Assembly: GCA_902493895.1 (NCBI GenBank)
Contig: CABUQW010000005.1
Span: 1 to 64,000, forward strand
Source of the DNA: an uncultured Collinsella sp.
GTDB lineage: Bacteria > Actinomycetota > Coriobacteriia > Coriobacteriales > Coriobacteriaceae
DNA: 64,000 nt
Reading direction: 5' to 3'
Shown here: piece after piece, positions 1-7,130 of the stretch
How the letters are laid out: each line of letters opens with the position of its first letter
Numbering within the stretch: the first letter of the stretch is position 1
Program-made: the position numbers and the translations under genes
Notes under the pieces: generated by a model
Databases searched by the model: none
Told to the model about the DNA's origin: nothing
The model's input: only the letters and a program-made list of their open reading frames with translations

Positions 1-11
1 ATAAAAGAAAA

Positions 12-29
12 GCCCCCGTCGCCGGAGGC
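12..29 (-). terminator. Rho-independent terminator after tRNA-Arg
   Basis: A 7-bp GC-rich stem (12-18 with 23-29) has a 4-nt loop. On the minus strand it is followed by a T-rich run at 1-11. It lies just downstream of tRNA-Arg. Confidence 0.75.
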
Positions 30-42
30 TTTCAATTTCAAT

Positions 43-119
43 TGGTGCGGCGTATAGGATTCGAACCTATGACGTTCTGATTCGTAGTCAGACCCTCTAT
101 CCAGCTGAGGTAACGCCGC
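43..119 (-). tRNA. tRNA-Arg (anticodon ACG)
   Basis: A full cloverleaf reads on the minus strand. The acceptor stem GCGGCGT pairs with ACGCCGC, the anticodon loop CTACGAA gives anticodon ACG (read as ICG), and the T-loop is GTTCGAATC. The 3' CCA is encoded (43-45). Confidence 0.95.
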
Positions 120-130
120 AGCGCAAGACA

Positions 131-160
131 TATAAAACCACTTTAGCTTATTGGAGTCAA
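131..160 (-). promoter_or_regulatory. Promoter of tRNA-Arg
   Basis: On the minus strand TTGACT (155-160) is followed after 18 bp by TTTATA (131-136), about 12 bp before the mature tRNA 5' end. It is a good sigma-70-type match in the expected place. Confidence 0.6.
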
Positions 161-196
161 GCACAATCTCAAACTTTTTTGTGGAACGCAGTTTTG

Positions 197-574
197 TCAT
201 GCTGCTCCGCATATACCGCCGTTCCCCGTACGATCGATTGGCTTTTCGATCACGTCAAACTTAGCATCAAGTTCCCTCAGGAGCGATCTCACCCGCTGGG
301 CACAATCATAATCGGCAAACGAGATGCTCAGCATGCGCGCGACCTGGTTGGAAGTCCCAACTCCATAGAAGTGCTCCAGCGCCACAAGCCCCTCGTGCGC
401 CACAAACGTCTCGACCACATGCGGCGACTCCTCGTAGCACCATTGCGTCAACGGTCCCTCGCTCGTCTGTCGAACCACCAGGCCGCCCATGCCAGACGGC
501 TCACACGTTACAAGCAGGTACTCCCCGCCCTCGTCGCTCTCAAACAAAACCACCCGATCATCAAACAGCTCCAT
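197..574 (-). CDS. Hypothetical protein, 125 aa
   Basis: I do not recognise this family. It is a soluble, acidic protein of 125 residues with no signal peptide or membrane segment. The alternating hydrophobic pattern in the first 60 residues (VVLFES, YLLVTCEP, GGLVVRQ) suggests a beta-sheet-rich fold, followed by a helical half (VARMLSISFADYDCAQRVRSLLREL). The start has a good ribosome site (GAAAGGGG about 5 nt upstream). It lies between serS and tRNA-Arg, all on the minus strand; a hairpin terminator after serS (701-724) separates it from serS, so it is probably transcribed alone. It is real rather than spurious, judging by its ribosome site and codon pattern, but its function is unknown. 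Confidence 0.7.
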   Translation of the reverse strand: MELFDDRVVLFESDEGGEYLLVTCEPSGMGGLVVRQTSEGPLTQWCYEESPHVVETFVAHEGLVALEHFYGVGTSNQVARMLSISFADYDCAQRVRSLLRELDAKFDVIEKPIDRTGNGGICGAA

Positions 575-700
575 CGCGTCCCCTTTCTCTCGCTCTTATT
601 TAGCAAAAGCATAGCAGGTAGATGGCTGTATACAGAACAGTTGTTCGTGTGTTTTCTATTGAGCTGTCCGCACAGCATGGTATGGACCTGCGCACGAAAT

Positions 701-724
701 AGGGCGCCCCCGAAGGAGCGCCCT
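701..724 (-). terminator. Terminator after serS
   Basis: The arms AGGGCGC (701-707) and GCGCCCT (718-724) form a strong stem 23 bp beyond the serS stop. The following tract is only moderately T-rich (ATTTCG), so termination strength is uncertain. Confidence 0.6.
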
Positions 725-747
725 TGCATATCCCCTATGCAGCCAAG

Positions 748-2031
748 TTACGCGTCCGGCTCGATCTTCTCGAGACCGCCCATGTAAGGACGCAGAACCT
801 CAGGAATCGTGATGGTGCCGTCGGCGTTCTGGTAGTTCTCCAGAATGGCGGCCATGGTGCGGCCGGCCGGCAGGCCGGAACCGTTGAGAGTGTGCAGGTA
901 GCGCGAACCCTTGAAGTTCTCGGGGTCGCGATACTTGATGTTGGCGCGGCGAGCCTGGAAGTCACCGCAGTTGGAGCAGGAGCTGATCTCCTTGTAGGCG
1001 TTGTAGCTCGGCAGCCAGACCTCGACGTCGTAGGTCTGACGGGCAGAGAAGCCCAAGTCGCCGGTGCACAGGCTAATCACGCGATACGGAAGGCCCAGCT
1101 GCTGCAGCAGGTACTCGGCCTCGGCGGTCATGCTCTCGAGCTCCTCGTCGGACTCCTCCGGTTTAGCGAACTTGACCATCTCGACCTTGTCGAACTCGTG
1201 CTGACGGATGATGCCGCGGGTGTCGCGGCCGGCGGAACCGGCCTCCTCACGGAAGCAGGGGGTGAAGGCGGTGTAGCGGCGCGGCAGGGTGTCGGCATCG
1301 AGGACCTCGCCGGCGTGCAGGTTGGTGAGCACGACCTCGGCGGTGGGGATCAGGAAGTTGTCACCCGAGACGTGATAGGCGTCGTCCTCGAACTTGGGCA
1401 GCTGACCCGTGCCAAACATGGTCTGACGCTTGACGACGATGGGCGGCCACCACTCCTTAAAACCACGGCTGGTGTGCGTATCGAGGAAGAAGTTGATGAG
1501 GGCGCGCTCCAGGCGGGCGCCGGCGCCACCGAGAACGGTAAAGCGGCTGCCAGAGAGCTTGTTGCCACGCTCGAAGTCGAGGATGTCCAGATCGGTGCCC
1601 AGATCCCAGTGCGGCTTAAAGTCGAAGTCGAACTCGCGCGGGGTGCCCCAGCGGCGACGCTCGATGTTCTCGTCCTCGTCCTTACCGTACGGGGTGGCAT
1701 CGCACGGAATGTTGGGCAGGTGAGCCATGAAGCCGTACTGCTCCTGCTCGAGAGCGGTGCGGCGCTCGGCCAGACCGTCAATCTTCTCGTTGACGGCGCG
1801 CACGGCCTCCTTGGCGGCCTCGGCCTCGTCCTTCTTGCCCTCCTTCATCAGGGCGCCGATCTTCTTGGACTCGGCATTGCGCGTAGCCTGGAGCTCCTCG
1901 ACCTCGGTGATGACGGCACGGCGCTCGTCGTCGAGCTCAAAGAACTTCTCGCGATCCCAAGACGTCTGGCGGTTAGCCATGGCGACATCGATGGCATCGG
2001 GGTTCTCGCGAACAAACTTGATATCAAGCAT
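748..2031 (-). CDS. serS: Seryl-tRNA synthetase
   Basis: It charges tRNA-Ser with serine in the cytoplasm (class II aminoacyl-tRNA synthetase). The first ~110 residues are a charged coiled-coil arm typical of SerRS (WDREKFFELDDERRAVITEV...). The catalytic domain shows class II motif 2 (FREEAGSAGRDTRGIIRQHEF) and motif 3 (LNGSGLPAGRTMAAILEN) near the C terminus, along with the SerRS-typical EISSCSNCGDFQARR segment. I chose the ATG at 2029-2031 (MLDIKF) over an ATG 27 nt upstream because a GAGGATC ribosome site lies just in front of it and SerRS proteins start with MLDI/MLD. The length of 427 aa is normal. It is a single gene with its own terminator, divergent from a small membrane-protein gene. 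Confidence 0.97.
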   Translation of the reverse strand: MLDIKFVRENPDAIDVAMANRQTSWDREKFFELDDERRAVITEVEELQATRNAESKKIGALMKEGKKDEAEAAKEAVRAVNEKIDGLAERRTALEQEQYGFMAHLPNIPCDATPYGKDEDENIERRRWGTPREFDFDFKPHWDLGTDLDILDFERGNKLSGSRFTVLGGAGARLERALINFFLDTHTSRGFKEWWPPIVVKRQTMFGTGQLPKFEDDAYHVSGDNFLIPTAEVVLTNLHAGEVLDADTLPRRYTAFTPCFREEAGSAGRDTRGIIRQHEFDKVEMVKFAKPEESDEELESMTAEAEYLLQQLGLPYRVISLCTGDLGFSARQTYDVEVWLPSYNAYKEISSCSNCGDFQARRANIKYRDPENFKGSRYLHTLNGSGLPAGRTMAAILENYQNADGTITIPEVLRPYMGGLEKIEPDA

Positions 2032-2142
2032 TAGATCCTCCGGCGATATACATTCCATTTAGGTTGCAACCTTGTACATGTATGGGCAAGTATATACTTA
2101 TGAGCGTTTACGACCCAACTCAACTACGCAAGAAGGCACCCA

Positions 2143-2316
2143 ATGGACGCAGTTTTTTCCTTTTTGTTTGGCACCCGCACCGGTTTTGCCATCCTTTTCG
2201 CCGGCGGCATCCTGTTATTTGCGATTCTTGCCTTTGTAATGGAGAAGCGTACCCATAAGATGTACGTCGACCGCGGACCCAAGTCCGAGGATGAGGAAGA
2301 CAGCTTCTGGGACTAA
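2143..2316 (+). CDS. Small single-pass membrane protein, 57 aa
   Basis: This short reading frame codes for a 57-residue protein with one clear hydrophobic helix at about residues 14-33 (GFAILFAGGILLFAILAFV), a basic patch directly after it (EKRTHKMY) and an acidic tail (SEDEEDSFWD). This is the layout of a type III/N-out small membrane protein. The start is supported by AGAAGG 6-7 nt upstream. A 12-bp palindrome AAGTATATACTT (2090-2101) and a TATACT box lie in the short gap shared with divergent serS. The stop is followed immediately by a copy of the 50-bp dispersed hairpin repeat and then a bidirectional terminator. I do not recognise the family. Confidence 0.65.
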   Translation: MDAVFSFLFGTRTGFAILFAGGILLFAILAFVMEKRTHKMYVDRGPKSEDEEDSFWD

Positions 2317-2366
2317 CCTGCCAAAAAGGGACAGGTTTATTTTGGTCGGTTTTATCTGGGCAAACG
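2317..2366 (+). repeat. 50-bp dispersed hairpin repeat, copy 1
   Basis: It begins directly after a stop codon. The unit starts with CCTGCCAAAAAGGGACAGG and continues through TTTTGG(C/T)(A/C)GGTTTTATCTGGG. Its ends can fold back (CCTGCCAAAA with TTTTGGCAGG). Other copies are at 2439-2471, 51681-51732, 59627-59676 and 61762-61806. Confidence 0.85.
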
Positions 2367-2368
2367 CA

Positions 2369-2407
2369 AGCGCCCCGCAACTGGAATTGAGCCAGTTGCG
2401 GGGCGCT
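2369..2407. terminator. Bidirectional terminator
   Basis: A 16-bp perfect stem (2369-2384 with 2392-2407) with a 7-nt loop has T-rich sequence on the plus side. It lies between convergent genes (the small membrane protein and proC) and between two copies of the 50-bp repeat. Confidence 0.8.
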
Positions 2408-2438
2408 TTTCGCACATACGACAAAACCGCAGGAAAAA

Positions 2439-2471
2439 CCTGCCAAAATAAACCTGTCCCTAAATGGCAGG
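2439..2471 (-). repeat. 50-bp dispersed hairpin repeat, copy 2 (reverse)
   Basis: This is the reverse-complement copy of the repeat at 2317-2366, ending three bases before the proC stop codon. Together copies 1 and 2 form a large inverted pair around the terminator at 2369-2407. Confidence 0.8.
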
Positions 2472-2473
2472 TT

Positions 2474-3244
2474 TTACTGGAGAGTTGCGTCGATTGCCTT
2501 GACCAGGGCACTGCGCATGCCGGCGTCCTCGAGCGCAACGACGCCCTTGATGGTGGCACCACCGGGCGAGCATACGGCATCCTTCATCGCCGCAGGATGC
2601 TGGCCAGTTGCAAGCTGCAGCTTTGCCGTACCCAGCACCATCTGGCTCACAATGCGATAGGCATCGGCACGCGGGATACCGTGCTTGACCGCTGCATCGC
2701 CCAGGGCCTCGATTGCCATGGCGACAAATGCCGGAGCGCAACCACCCACCGTGCCGCCCACAAACAGCAGGCTCGTATCGAGCTCGACCACCGCACCGAG
2801 CTTGCCAAGCAGATCAAGCACCACTGCGCTCTGCTCATCACTAAGCGTGGAAGCCTTCTCGCAGGCGATGACGCCCTCGCCCACCGAAACCGGTGTGTTG
2901 GGCACCGTCGAGATGTGCGCGACGCCCGGCAGGACCTGCTCCCACTTGGCACTGTCCCAAGTCCAGGCAACCGACAGAACGACCTTGTCGGCAAGAATGT
3001 CCTTGAGCGGGGCGAATACCTTCTCGATCATGTACGGTTTGACCGCAGCGACCACGATATCGGATGCGGCGACAACCTCGGCGGCATCGTGACAGGCGAC
3101 CATGCCGCGCGCCTCGCAGCGCTCAACCAGTGCGTCGTAGCGACCCGCGCAGGCGCACATGTCGCTCACAGCTACACCGGCAGCGATCCAGCCATCGGCC
3201 ATAGCGCTCGCCATATTGCCAAAACCGACAAATCCAATCTTCAT
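2474..3244 (-). CDS. proC: Pyrroline-5-carboxylate reductase
   Basis: It reduces 1-pyrroline-5-carboxylate to L-proline with NAD(P)H, the last step of proline synthesis. The N terminus MKIGFVGFGNMASAM is a ProC-type Rossmann motif (GxGxM in place of GxGxxG). VVAAVKPYMIEKV matches the conserved VKPQ region. The C-terminal dimer domain carries the family signature: DLLFVGGTVGG-like, AVKHGIPRADAYRIV, and DAVCSPGGATIKGVVALE. The 256 aa are near the usual 260-280. It is apparently monocistronic. The 3' end overlaps an intergenic repeat copy and it converges on a terminator shared with the small membrane-protein gene. Confidence 0.95.
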   Translation of the reverse strand: MKIGFVGFGNMASAMADGWIAAGVAVSDMCACAGRYDALVERCEARGMVACHDAAEVVAASDIVVAAVKPYMIEKVFAPLKDILADKVVLSVAWTWDSAKWEQVLPGVAHISTVPNTPVSVGEGVIACEKASTLSDEQSAVVLDLLGKLGAVVELDTSLLFVGGTVGGCAPAFVAMAIEALGDAAVKHGIPRADAYRIVSQMVLGTAKLQLATGQHPAAMKDAVCSPGGATIKGVVALEDAGMRSALVKAIDATLQ

Positions 3245-3317
3245 ATCTCATAGTCCTTCCAGACACATTCCTCAAAACGAAAGGTATTGTCCCACGCCAT
3301 TGTTTCGTATTGCCGAC

Positions 3318-3788
3318 CTATTTGTGATACGGCTCGCCACGACTGATCTTGCAGGCGCGGTAGATTTGCTCCAGCAGCACCACGCGCGCCAGGTTATGCG
3401 GCAAGGTAATGCGTCCAAAGCTGAGCATCTCGTCGGCGCGGGCGCGCACGTCATCGCTCACGCCGTCCGATCCGCCAATCACAAAGGCGATGTCGCTGTT
3501 ACCACGCAGCATAAGATCATCGAGCCGCGCCGAAAACTCCTCGCTCGAGCGCTCTTTGCCCTCAATGGCCAGCAGGATCACATGCGCTCGAGACGGCAAG
3601 GCAGCAAGAATCGCCGCCCCCTCCTTGTCGCGCGCGGCATCCACGCCGCCCGCCTTAGCCGGGTCGATATCGGCCACCTCGCGGATATCAACCTTGGCAT
3701 AGGCACCTAGGCGCTTGGCGTACTCAGCGCACGCGTCCTTCCAAAAGCGCTCTTTGAGCTTGCCAACACAAACGACGGTGTATTTCAC
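3318..3788 (-). CDS. rlmH: 23S rRNA pseudouridine-1915 N3-methyltransferase RlmH
   Basis: It is a SPOUT-class methyltransferase that methylates pseudouridine 1915 in helix 69 of 23S rRNA on assembled ribosomes. The sequence shows the family hallmarks: N-terminal YTVVCVGKLKERFW, the SAM-binding trefoil knot region (VILLAIEGKERSSEEFSARLDD, FVIGGSDGVSDDVR) and the C-terminal LPHNLARVVLLEQIYRACKI...PYHK tail. The 156 aa match the normal length. It is followed after 73 bp by proC on the same strand and preceded by the SPFH gene only 6 bp upstream, so an SPFH-rlmH operon is likely. Confidence 0.95.
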   Translation of the reverse strand: MKYTVVCVGKLKERFWKDACAEYAKRLGAYAKVDIREVADIDPAKAGGVDAARDKEGAAILAALPSRAHVILLAIEGKERSSEEFSARLDDLMLRGNSDIAFVIGGSDGVSDDVRARADEMLSFGRITLPHNLARVVLLEQIYRACKISRGEPYHK

Positions 3789-3794
3789 GCGTGT

Positions 3795-4733
3795 CTACTC
3801 CTTTGACTCGTTCTGAACCTTACCGGCAGCCAGCATCTGCTCGAACATCGAGGCCGACTGCGAAAAGTCGCTCGGCAGCACGACCGTCGAGGTTTTACCC
3901 GTGCGAGCGAACTCCGTCATCATCTCGGACCACTGCGTAAACATGAACAGTTGGTTGGCCTCGTCATTGCCGACACCCGTCTCCTGGATGATCTCGAGCG
4001 AATCTTTGATACCCAGCGCGATGGCCTTGCGCTGGTTGGCGATGCCCTCGCCCGCCTTTTCCATAGCCTCAGCCTCGGCGGTCGCCTCGGTGACGCGCTT
4101 GATGCGGTCTGCCTCAGCGAGCTCCTGTGCCGCAGCGCGCTTGCGCTGGGCGGCGTTGATGTCGTTCATGGAGTTCTCAACCTCGGTCGGCAGTGCGATT
4201 TTGGTGATGAGCGTCGACACGAGGGTGAAGCCGTAGGCGGCCATCTGCTCGGAAACGGTAGCGTTGACATCCTTGGCGATGTCGTCCTTCTTGGCAAAGA
4301 CCTCATCGAGTGTGTAGACGGGAATCGAAGAGCGCAGGGCGTCGGTGATGAAGTCACGCATCTGGTCGACGGGCTCCTGAAGCATGTAGTAGCTCTTGTA
4401 GATACCCGAATCTGCCGGGCCGGCGCCCATGTCATAGCTCACGTGGTACTGAGCAGAGACCTCAAGGCCGATGGTCACGTTGTCCTGGGTCTTAACGTCG
4501 ATGCCAAAACCGTTTTTCATGGTGCGCAGACTCACCGTGGCGGCCTTGCGGTCGATCACGGGCACCTTCATGTGGAAGCCCGCGTTGACGATGCGGTTAA
4601 ACTTGCCCAGGCGCTCGATGATCACGGCATGCTGTTGTTCAACGACATAGCAGGCGTTGGGAAGCAGCAGCAACAGGATGATGATGGGAATCAAAAGGCT
4701 GGTAAGGGCGGCGATGATACCGGACAACAGCAT
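3795..4733 (-). CDS. SPFH/Band 7 (stomatin-like) membrane protein
   Basis: It is a membrane scaffold protein of the stomatin/prohibitin superfamily. A single hydrophobic N-terminal helix (about residues 4-25, rich in LLIPIIILLLLL) anchors it. It is followed by the band 7 domain (VVEQQHAVIIERLGKFNRIVNAG, LRTMKNGFGIDVKTQDNVTI) and a long charged helix (RKRAAAQELAEADRIKRVTEATAEAEAMEKAGE) typical of oligomer-forming SPFH tails. I chose the ATG at 4731-4733, which has GAGGAGAG upstream, over a start 21 nt earlier. It lies directly upstream of rlmH. No NfeD-type partner gene is nearby, so its cellular role cannot be read from context. Confidence 0.9.
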   Translation of the reverse strand: MLLSGIIAALTSLLIPIIILLLLLPNACYVVEQQHAVIIERLGKFNRIVNAGFHMKVPVIDRKAATVSLRTMKNGFGIDVKTQDNVTIGLEVSAQYHVSYDMGAGPADSGIYKSYYMLQEPVDQMRDFITDALRSSIPVYTLDEVFAKKDDIAKDVNATVSEQMAAYGFTLVSTLITKIALPTEVENSMNDINAAQRKRAAAQELAEADRIKRVTEATAEAEAMEKAGEGIANQRKAIALGIKDSLEIIQETGVGNDEANQLFMFTQWSEMMTEFARTGKTSTVVLPSDFSQSASMFEQMLAAGKVQNESKE

Positions 4734-4810
4734 GGTCTCTCCTCTGATAGGCACACGTTGGCATTAGGATACCCGCACGAAGCAGCTGTGTGACACCAAC
4801 AAGAGGACCC

Positions 4811-5029
4811 GTGGTCAAAAAAGGCCAAATATGAGTACTGTTACCAGTTTAGTAACAGCGTATTTGGGTCAAAATCGCCTCGTTGAACCCGAGGTCTATC
4901 GAAATTACTTCATTTTGTCTCAAGGTTGAGCCAAATTAGCGTACATCTGTTGCGTAAAATGAGCAAAAATGGCTTCATGAAATGTCTCTATTTTCATGTC
5001 AGTACTCATATTTGCCACTTTTTGACCAC
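4811..5029. repeat. MITE-like unit with 30-bp terminal inverted repeats
   Basis: The arms at 4811-4840 and 5000-5029 are inverted copies agreeing at about 27 of 30 positions (GTGGTCAAAAA...AAATATGAGTACTG). A second hairpin, CTGTTAC/GTAACAG, sits at 4838-4858. No open reading frame of interest lies inside. It fills most of the 519-bp gap between the SPFH gene and tatD; the remainder of that gap is tRNA-Leu with its promoter and terminator. Confidence 0.75.
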
Positions 5030-5091
5030 AGGGGCATCTACCCGCGCGAAATCGATATGTCAAATCTGCCAAAAACGGCCCATAACAAAAA

Positions 5092-5111
5092 AGCTCCCAT
5101 TGCTGGGAGCT
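5092..5111 (-). terminator. Terminator after tRNA-Leu
   Basis: An 8-bp stem AGCTCCCA/TGGGAGCT with a 4-nt loop is followed on the minus strand by a T-run (5086-5091). It begins 11 bp beyond the tRNA 3' end. Confidence 0.8.
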
Positions 5112-5122
5112 CTTTCATTCAA

Positions 5123-5209
5123 TGGTGCGGGCGAAAGGACTTGAACCTTCATGGGGTTGCCCCCATACGGACCTGAACCGTACGCGTCTGCCAATTCCGC
5201 CACGCCCGC
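5123..5209 (-). tRNA. tRNA-Leu (anticodon CAG)
   Basis: An 87-nt tRNA with a long variable arm, as expected for Leu. The acceptor GCGGGCG pairs with the 3' CGCCCGC, the anticodon loop TTCAGGT gives CAG, the T-loop is GTTCAAGTC, and CCA is encoded (5123-5125). Confidence 0.95.
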
Positions 5210-5220
5210 GTGCAGGAATT

Positions 5221-5249
5221 AGAATAACGGAGCGCCATCGCGAACGCAA
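5221..5249 (-). promoter_or_regulatory. Promoter of tRNA-Leu
   Basis: On the minus strand TTGCGT (5244-5249), 17 bp, TATTCT (5221-5226). It lies immediately beyond the tatD stop and 11 bp before the tRNA, so the tRNA can be transcribed independently of the operon upstream. Confidence 0.65.
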
Positions 5250-5252
5250 GAA

Positions 5253-6170
5253 CTATTTTTGAAAAAGTTTGCAGGCATTTTCCCAAGCTGCTCGCGCGAT
5301 TGCCTCAGCATCCTCGCCGGTACGATCGACACGGTCGTTGACCAGCGCGTTTGCCGTAATGGAGATCATTGCGGGCTCGCATTCAAGACCGCGAATGGGC
5401 TCCGGAGCCATATACGGGCAATCCGTCTCGAACAAAATTCGATCGAGTGGGGTTGCCGCAAATGCCTCGCGCACGTCGTCGTTGCGCTTAAAGGTGGCCG
5501 CACCACCATAGGCGATATAGCAGCCCAGCTCCACAAAGCGCTCCATCGTGGCGCGGTCCTCGCCAAAGCAGTGCAGCACACAACCGGCCTGGGGCACGCC
5601 CACCTCACGAAGCACGTTGTAGGCGTCCACGTGCGAGGTACGCTCCTGGTCCGTGTCCTCGTGACGCAGATGTAGCTCCACCGGCACGTTACGGCACACG
5701 GCAAGCTCGAGCTGGCGCGCCATGCAGTCAATCTGCACGTTATGGGGTGCCGGCGCGATATCGTCGTCATAGTCCATGTGGTAGTCCAGGCCGATTTCGC
5801 CAATACCGGCGCATAAGGGATCATCGAGTGCGGCAACGACCTGTGCGTGAACGTCGTCGGTATAGTCCGGTGCGCCATACGGATGCACACCGGCAAGATA
5901 CTTGATCTGCGGGATATCCTGCATCGGCAGAATTTCGCGCACGAGCCAGTCACTATAGTCCGTCACGCTGCGCTTGTCGGCGATGGGGTCGAGCATCGTC
6001 ACCAACAGGTCGACGCCCGCGGCTTTGGCACGCAGGAGCGTCTCGGGCACATCCTTGCCCCAGAACGAAAGCAGATGTGCATGCGTGTCGGCAAGCGGCG
6101 CCAAGGGCACGGGACAAGCAACCGTCTTCTTTTTCTTGGTAAACGTCACGCGTTCGGCATTAAGCGTCAT
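5253..6170 (-). CDS. tatD: TatD-family metal-dependent hydrolase
   Basis: It is a TatD-type amidohydrolase (TIM barrel, two metals), a family with 3'-5' deoxyribonuclease activity. The metal-binding motif DTHAH is at residues 28-32. Downstream are GIGEIGLDYH, VELHLRHED, VLHCFGED and the terminal FETDCPYMAPEPIRG, which together supply the conserved His, Glu and Asp ligands. The 305 aa are longer than the usual ~260, partly through an N-terminal extension with a KKKK stretch. The start overlaps the 3' end of rsmA by 11 nt, so the two genes are translationally coupled; the pairing metG-tatD-rsmA is common in Gram-positives. Confidence 0.92.
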   Translation of the reverse strand: MTLNAERVTFTKKKKTVACPVPLAPLADTHAHLLSFWGKDVPETLLRAKAAGVDLLVTMLDPIADKRSVTDYSDWLVREILPMQDIPQIKYLAGVHPYGAPDYTDDVHAQVVAALDDPLCAGIGEIGLDYHMDYDDDIAPAPHNVQIDCMARQLELAVCRNVPVELHLRHEDTDQERTSHVDAYNVLREVGVPQAGCVLHCFGEDRATMERFVELGCYIAYGGAATFKRNDDVREAFAATPLDRILFETDCPYMAPEPIRGLECEPAMISITANALVNDRVDRTGEDAEAIARAAWENACKLFQK

Positions 6171-7020
6171 GGATTAGCTCCTGGGCCAGGCGGACAAAGT
6201 CGGCAACATCAAGCGTTTCGGCGCGCGTGGTGGATGCGATACCGCAAGCCTCAAAGGCGGCATCGAGCACGTCCTTGGCAAAGCCGTTGGCGCTCATGGA
6301 ATTGCGGATGGTCTTGCGACGCTGAGCAAATGCAGCATCAATCACGCGGGCCACAAATTCGCGATCGAGCCCCTCGGGCACCACGCCGTCAACACGGTCG
6401 ATACGCACGACGGCCGAGTCCACATGCGGCGCCGGCATAAAGCAGCGCGGCGGCACCTCAAAACGACCCGTAACCTGCGCATATAGGCCGAGCTTTGCCG
6501 TATAGCCGCCATAGGTCTTGTTACCCGGCGCTGCGGCAATGCGATCGGCAACCTCCTTTTGAACCATGACGACGGCGCGCTTGAGCGCGGGCATCGTCTG
6601 GAAGAACTGAAGGATGATCGTCGCCGCCACGTTGTAGGGCAGATTCGCGACAAACACCGTCGGCTTACCGCCCGCAACCTGCTCAATCTGCTCCGGGCCC
6701 ACCTTGAGCGCATCGCCCATGATAAAGCGGAAGTTGGCATAGTCGGCGGCGTGGGCGTCAAGCACCGGCTCAAGCTCGGGATCGGCCTCGATCGACGTAA
6801 CGCACGCCGCCTCCTGCAACAACGCAAGTGTCAACGTGCCGCAACCCGGACCCACCTCGAGTACGCGCTCGTCACCTGCAAGCTCGGCAAGCTCGCAGAT
6901 ACGCTCGATCACATGATTGTCGATTAGAAAGTTCTGGCCCAGGCGATGCTTAGTCGCAAGGCCAAACTCCTCTAGCAGCTCCCTGGTGGCCGTGGGGTTT
7001 GCCAAAGGCGAAGTTGTCAT
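6160..7020 (-). CDS. rsmA: 16S rRNA dimethyladenosine transferase RsmA (KsgA)
   Basis: It dimethylates two adjacent adenines near the 3' end of 16S rRNA during late 30S assembly. The SAM-binding region is plain: RLGQNFLID, VLEVGPGCGTLTLALL, FIMGDALKV and the catalytic NLPYNVA. The C-terminal RNA-binding part has FMPAPHVDSAVVRI and FAQRRKTIRNSM. The 286 aa are the usual length. It overlaps tatD by 11 nt and lies 110 bp downstream of metG, separated from it by a hairpin with a T-tract (7061-7086), so part of the metG transcript probably stops before it. Confidence 0.96.
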   Translation of the reverse strand: MTTSPLANPTATRELLEEFGLATKHRLGQNFLIDNHVIERICELAELAGDERVLEVGPGCGTLTLALLQEAACVTSIEADPELEPVLDAHAADYANFRFIMGDALKVGPEQIEQVAGGKPTVFVANLPYNVAATIILQFFQTMPALKRAVVMVQKEVADRIAAAPGNKTYGGYTAKLGLYAQVTGRFEVPPRCFMPAPHVDSAVVRIDRVDGVVPEGLDREFVARVIDAAFAQRRKTIRNSMSANGFAKDVLDAAFEACGIASTTRAETLDVADFVRLAQELIHDA

Positions 7021-7060
7021 GTTTGCCTCCTTAGCATGATGGCGGCGTCTTGAAACAAAA

Positions 7061-7086
7061 GGGCATGGACCGTGGCGGCCATGCCC
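7061..7086 (-). terminator. Terminator between metG and rsmA
   Basis: The stem GGGCATGG (7061-7068) pairs with CCATGCCC (7079-7086) and is followed on the minus strand by TTTTGTTTC. Confidence 0.7.
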
Positions 7087-7130
7087 TTACAGCTAAACAG
7101 CAAATTGCCGATATGGCGCTCGCGCGGTCT

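Noticed and set aside
724..2034. Long plus-strand open frame opposite serS
   Set aside because: It mirrors serS codon bias on the opposite strand, has no ribosome site and no recognisable domain; similar mirrors occur opposite metG, the Ca2+ ATPase, pheT and DUF4012.
2049..2143. Strong divergent promoter between serS and the small membrane-protein gene
   Set aside because: TATACT with TTGTAC has only a 15-bp spacer; no well-spaced pair was found for either direction.
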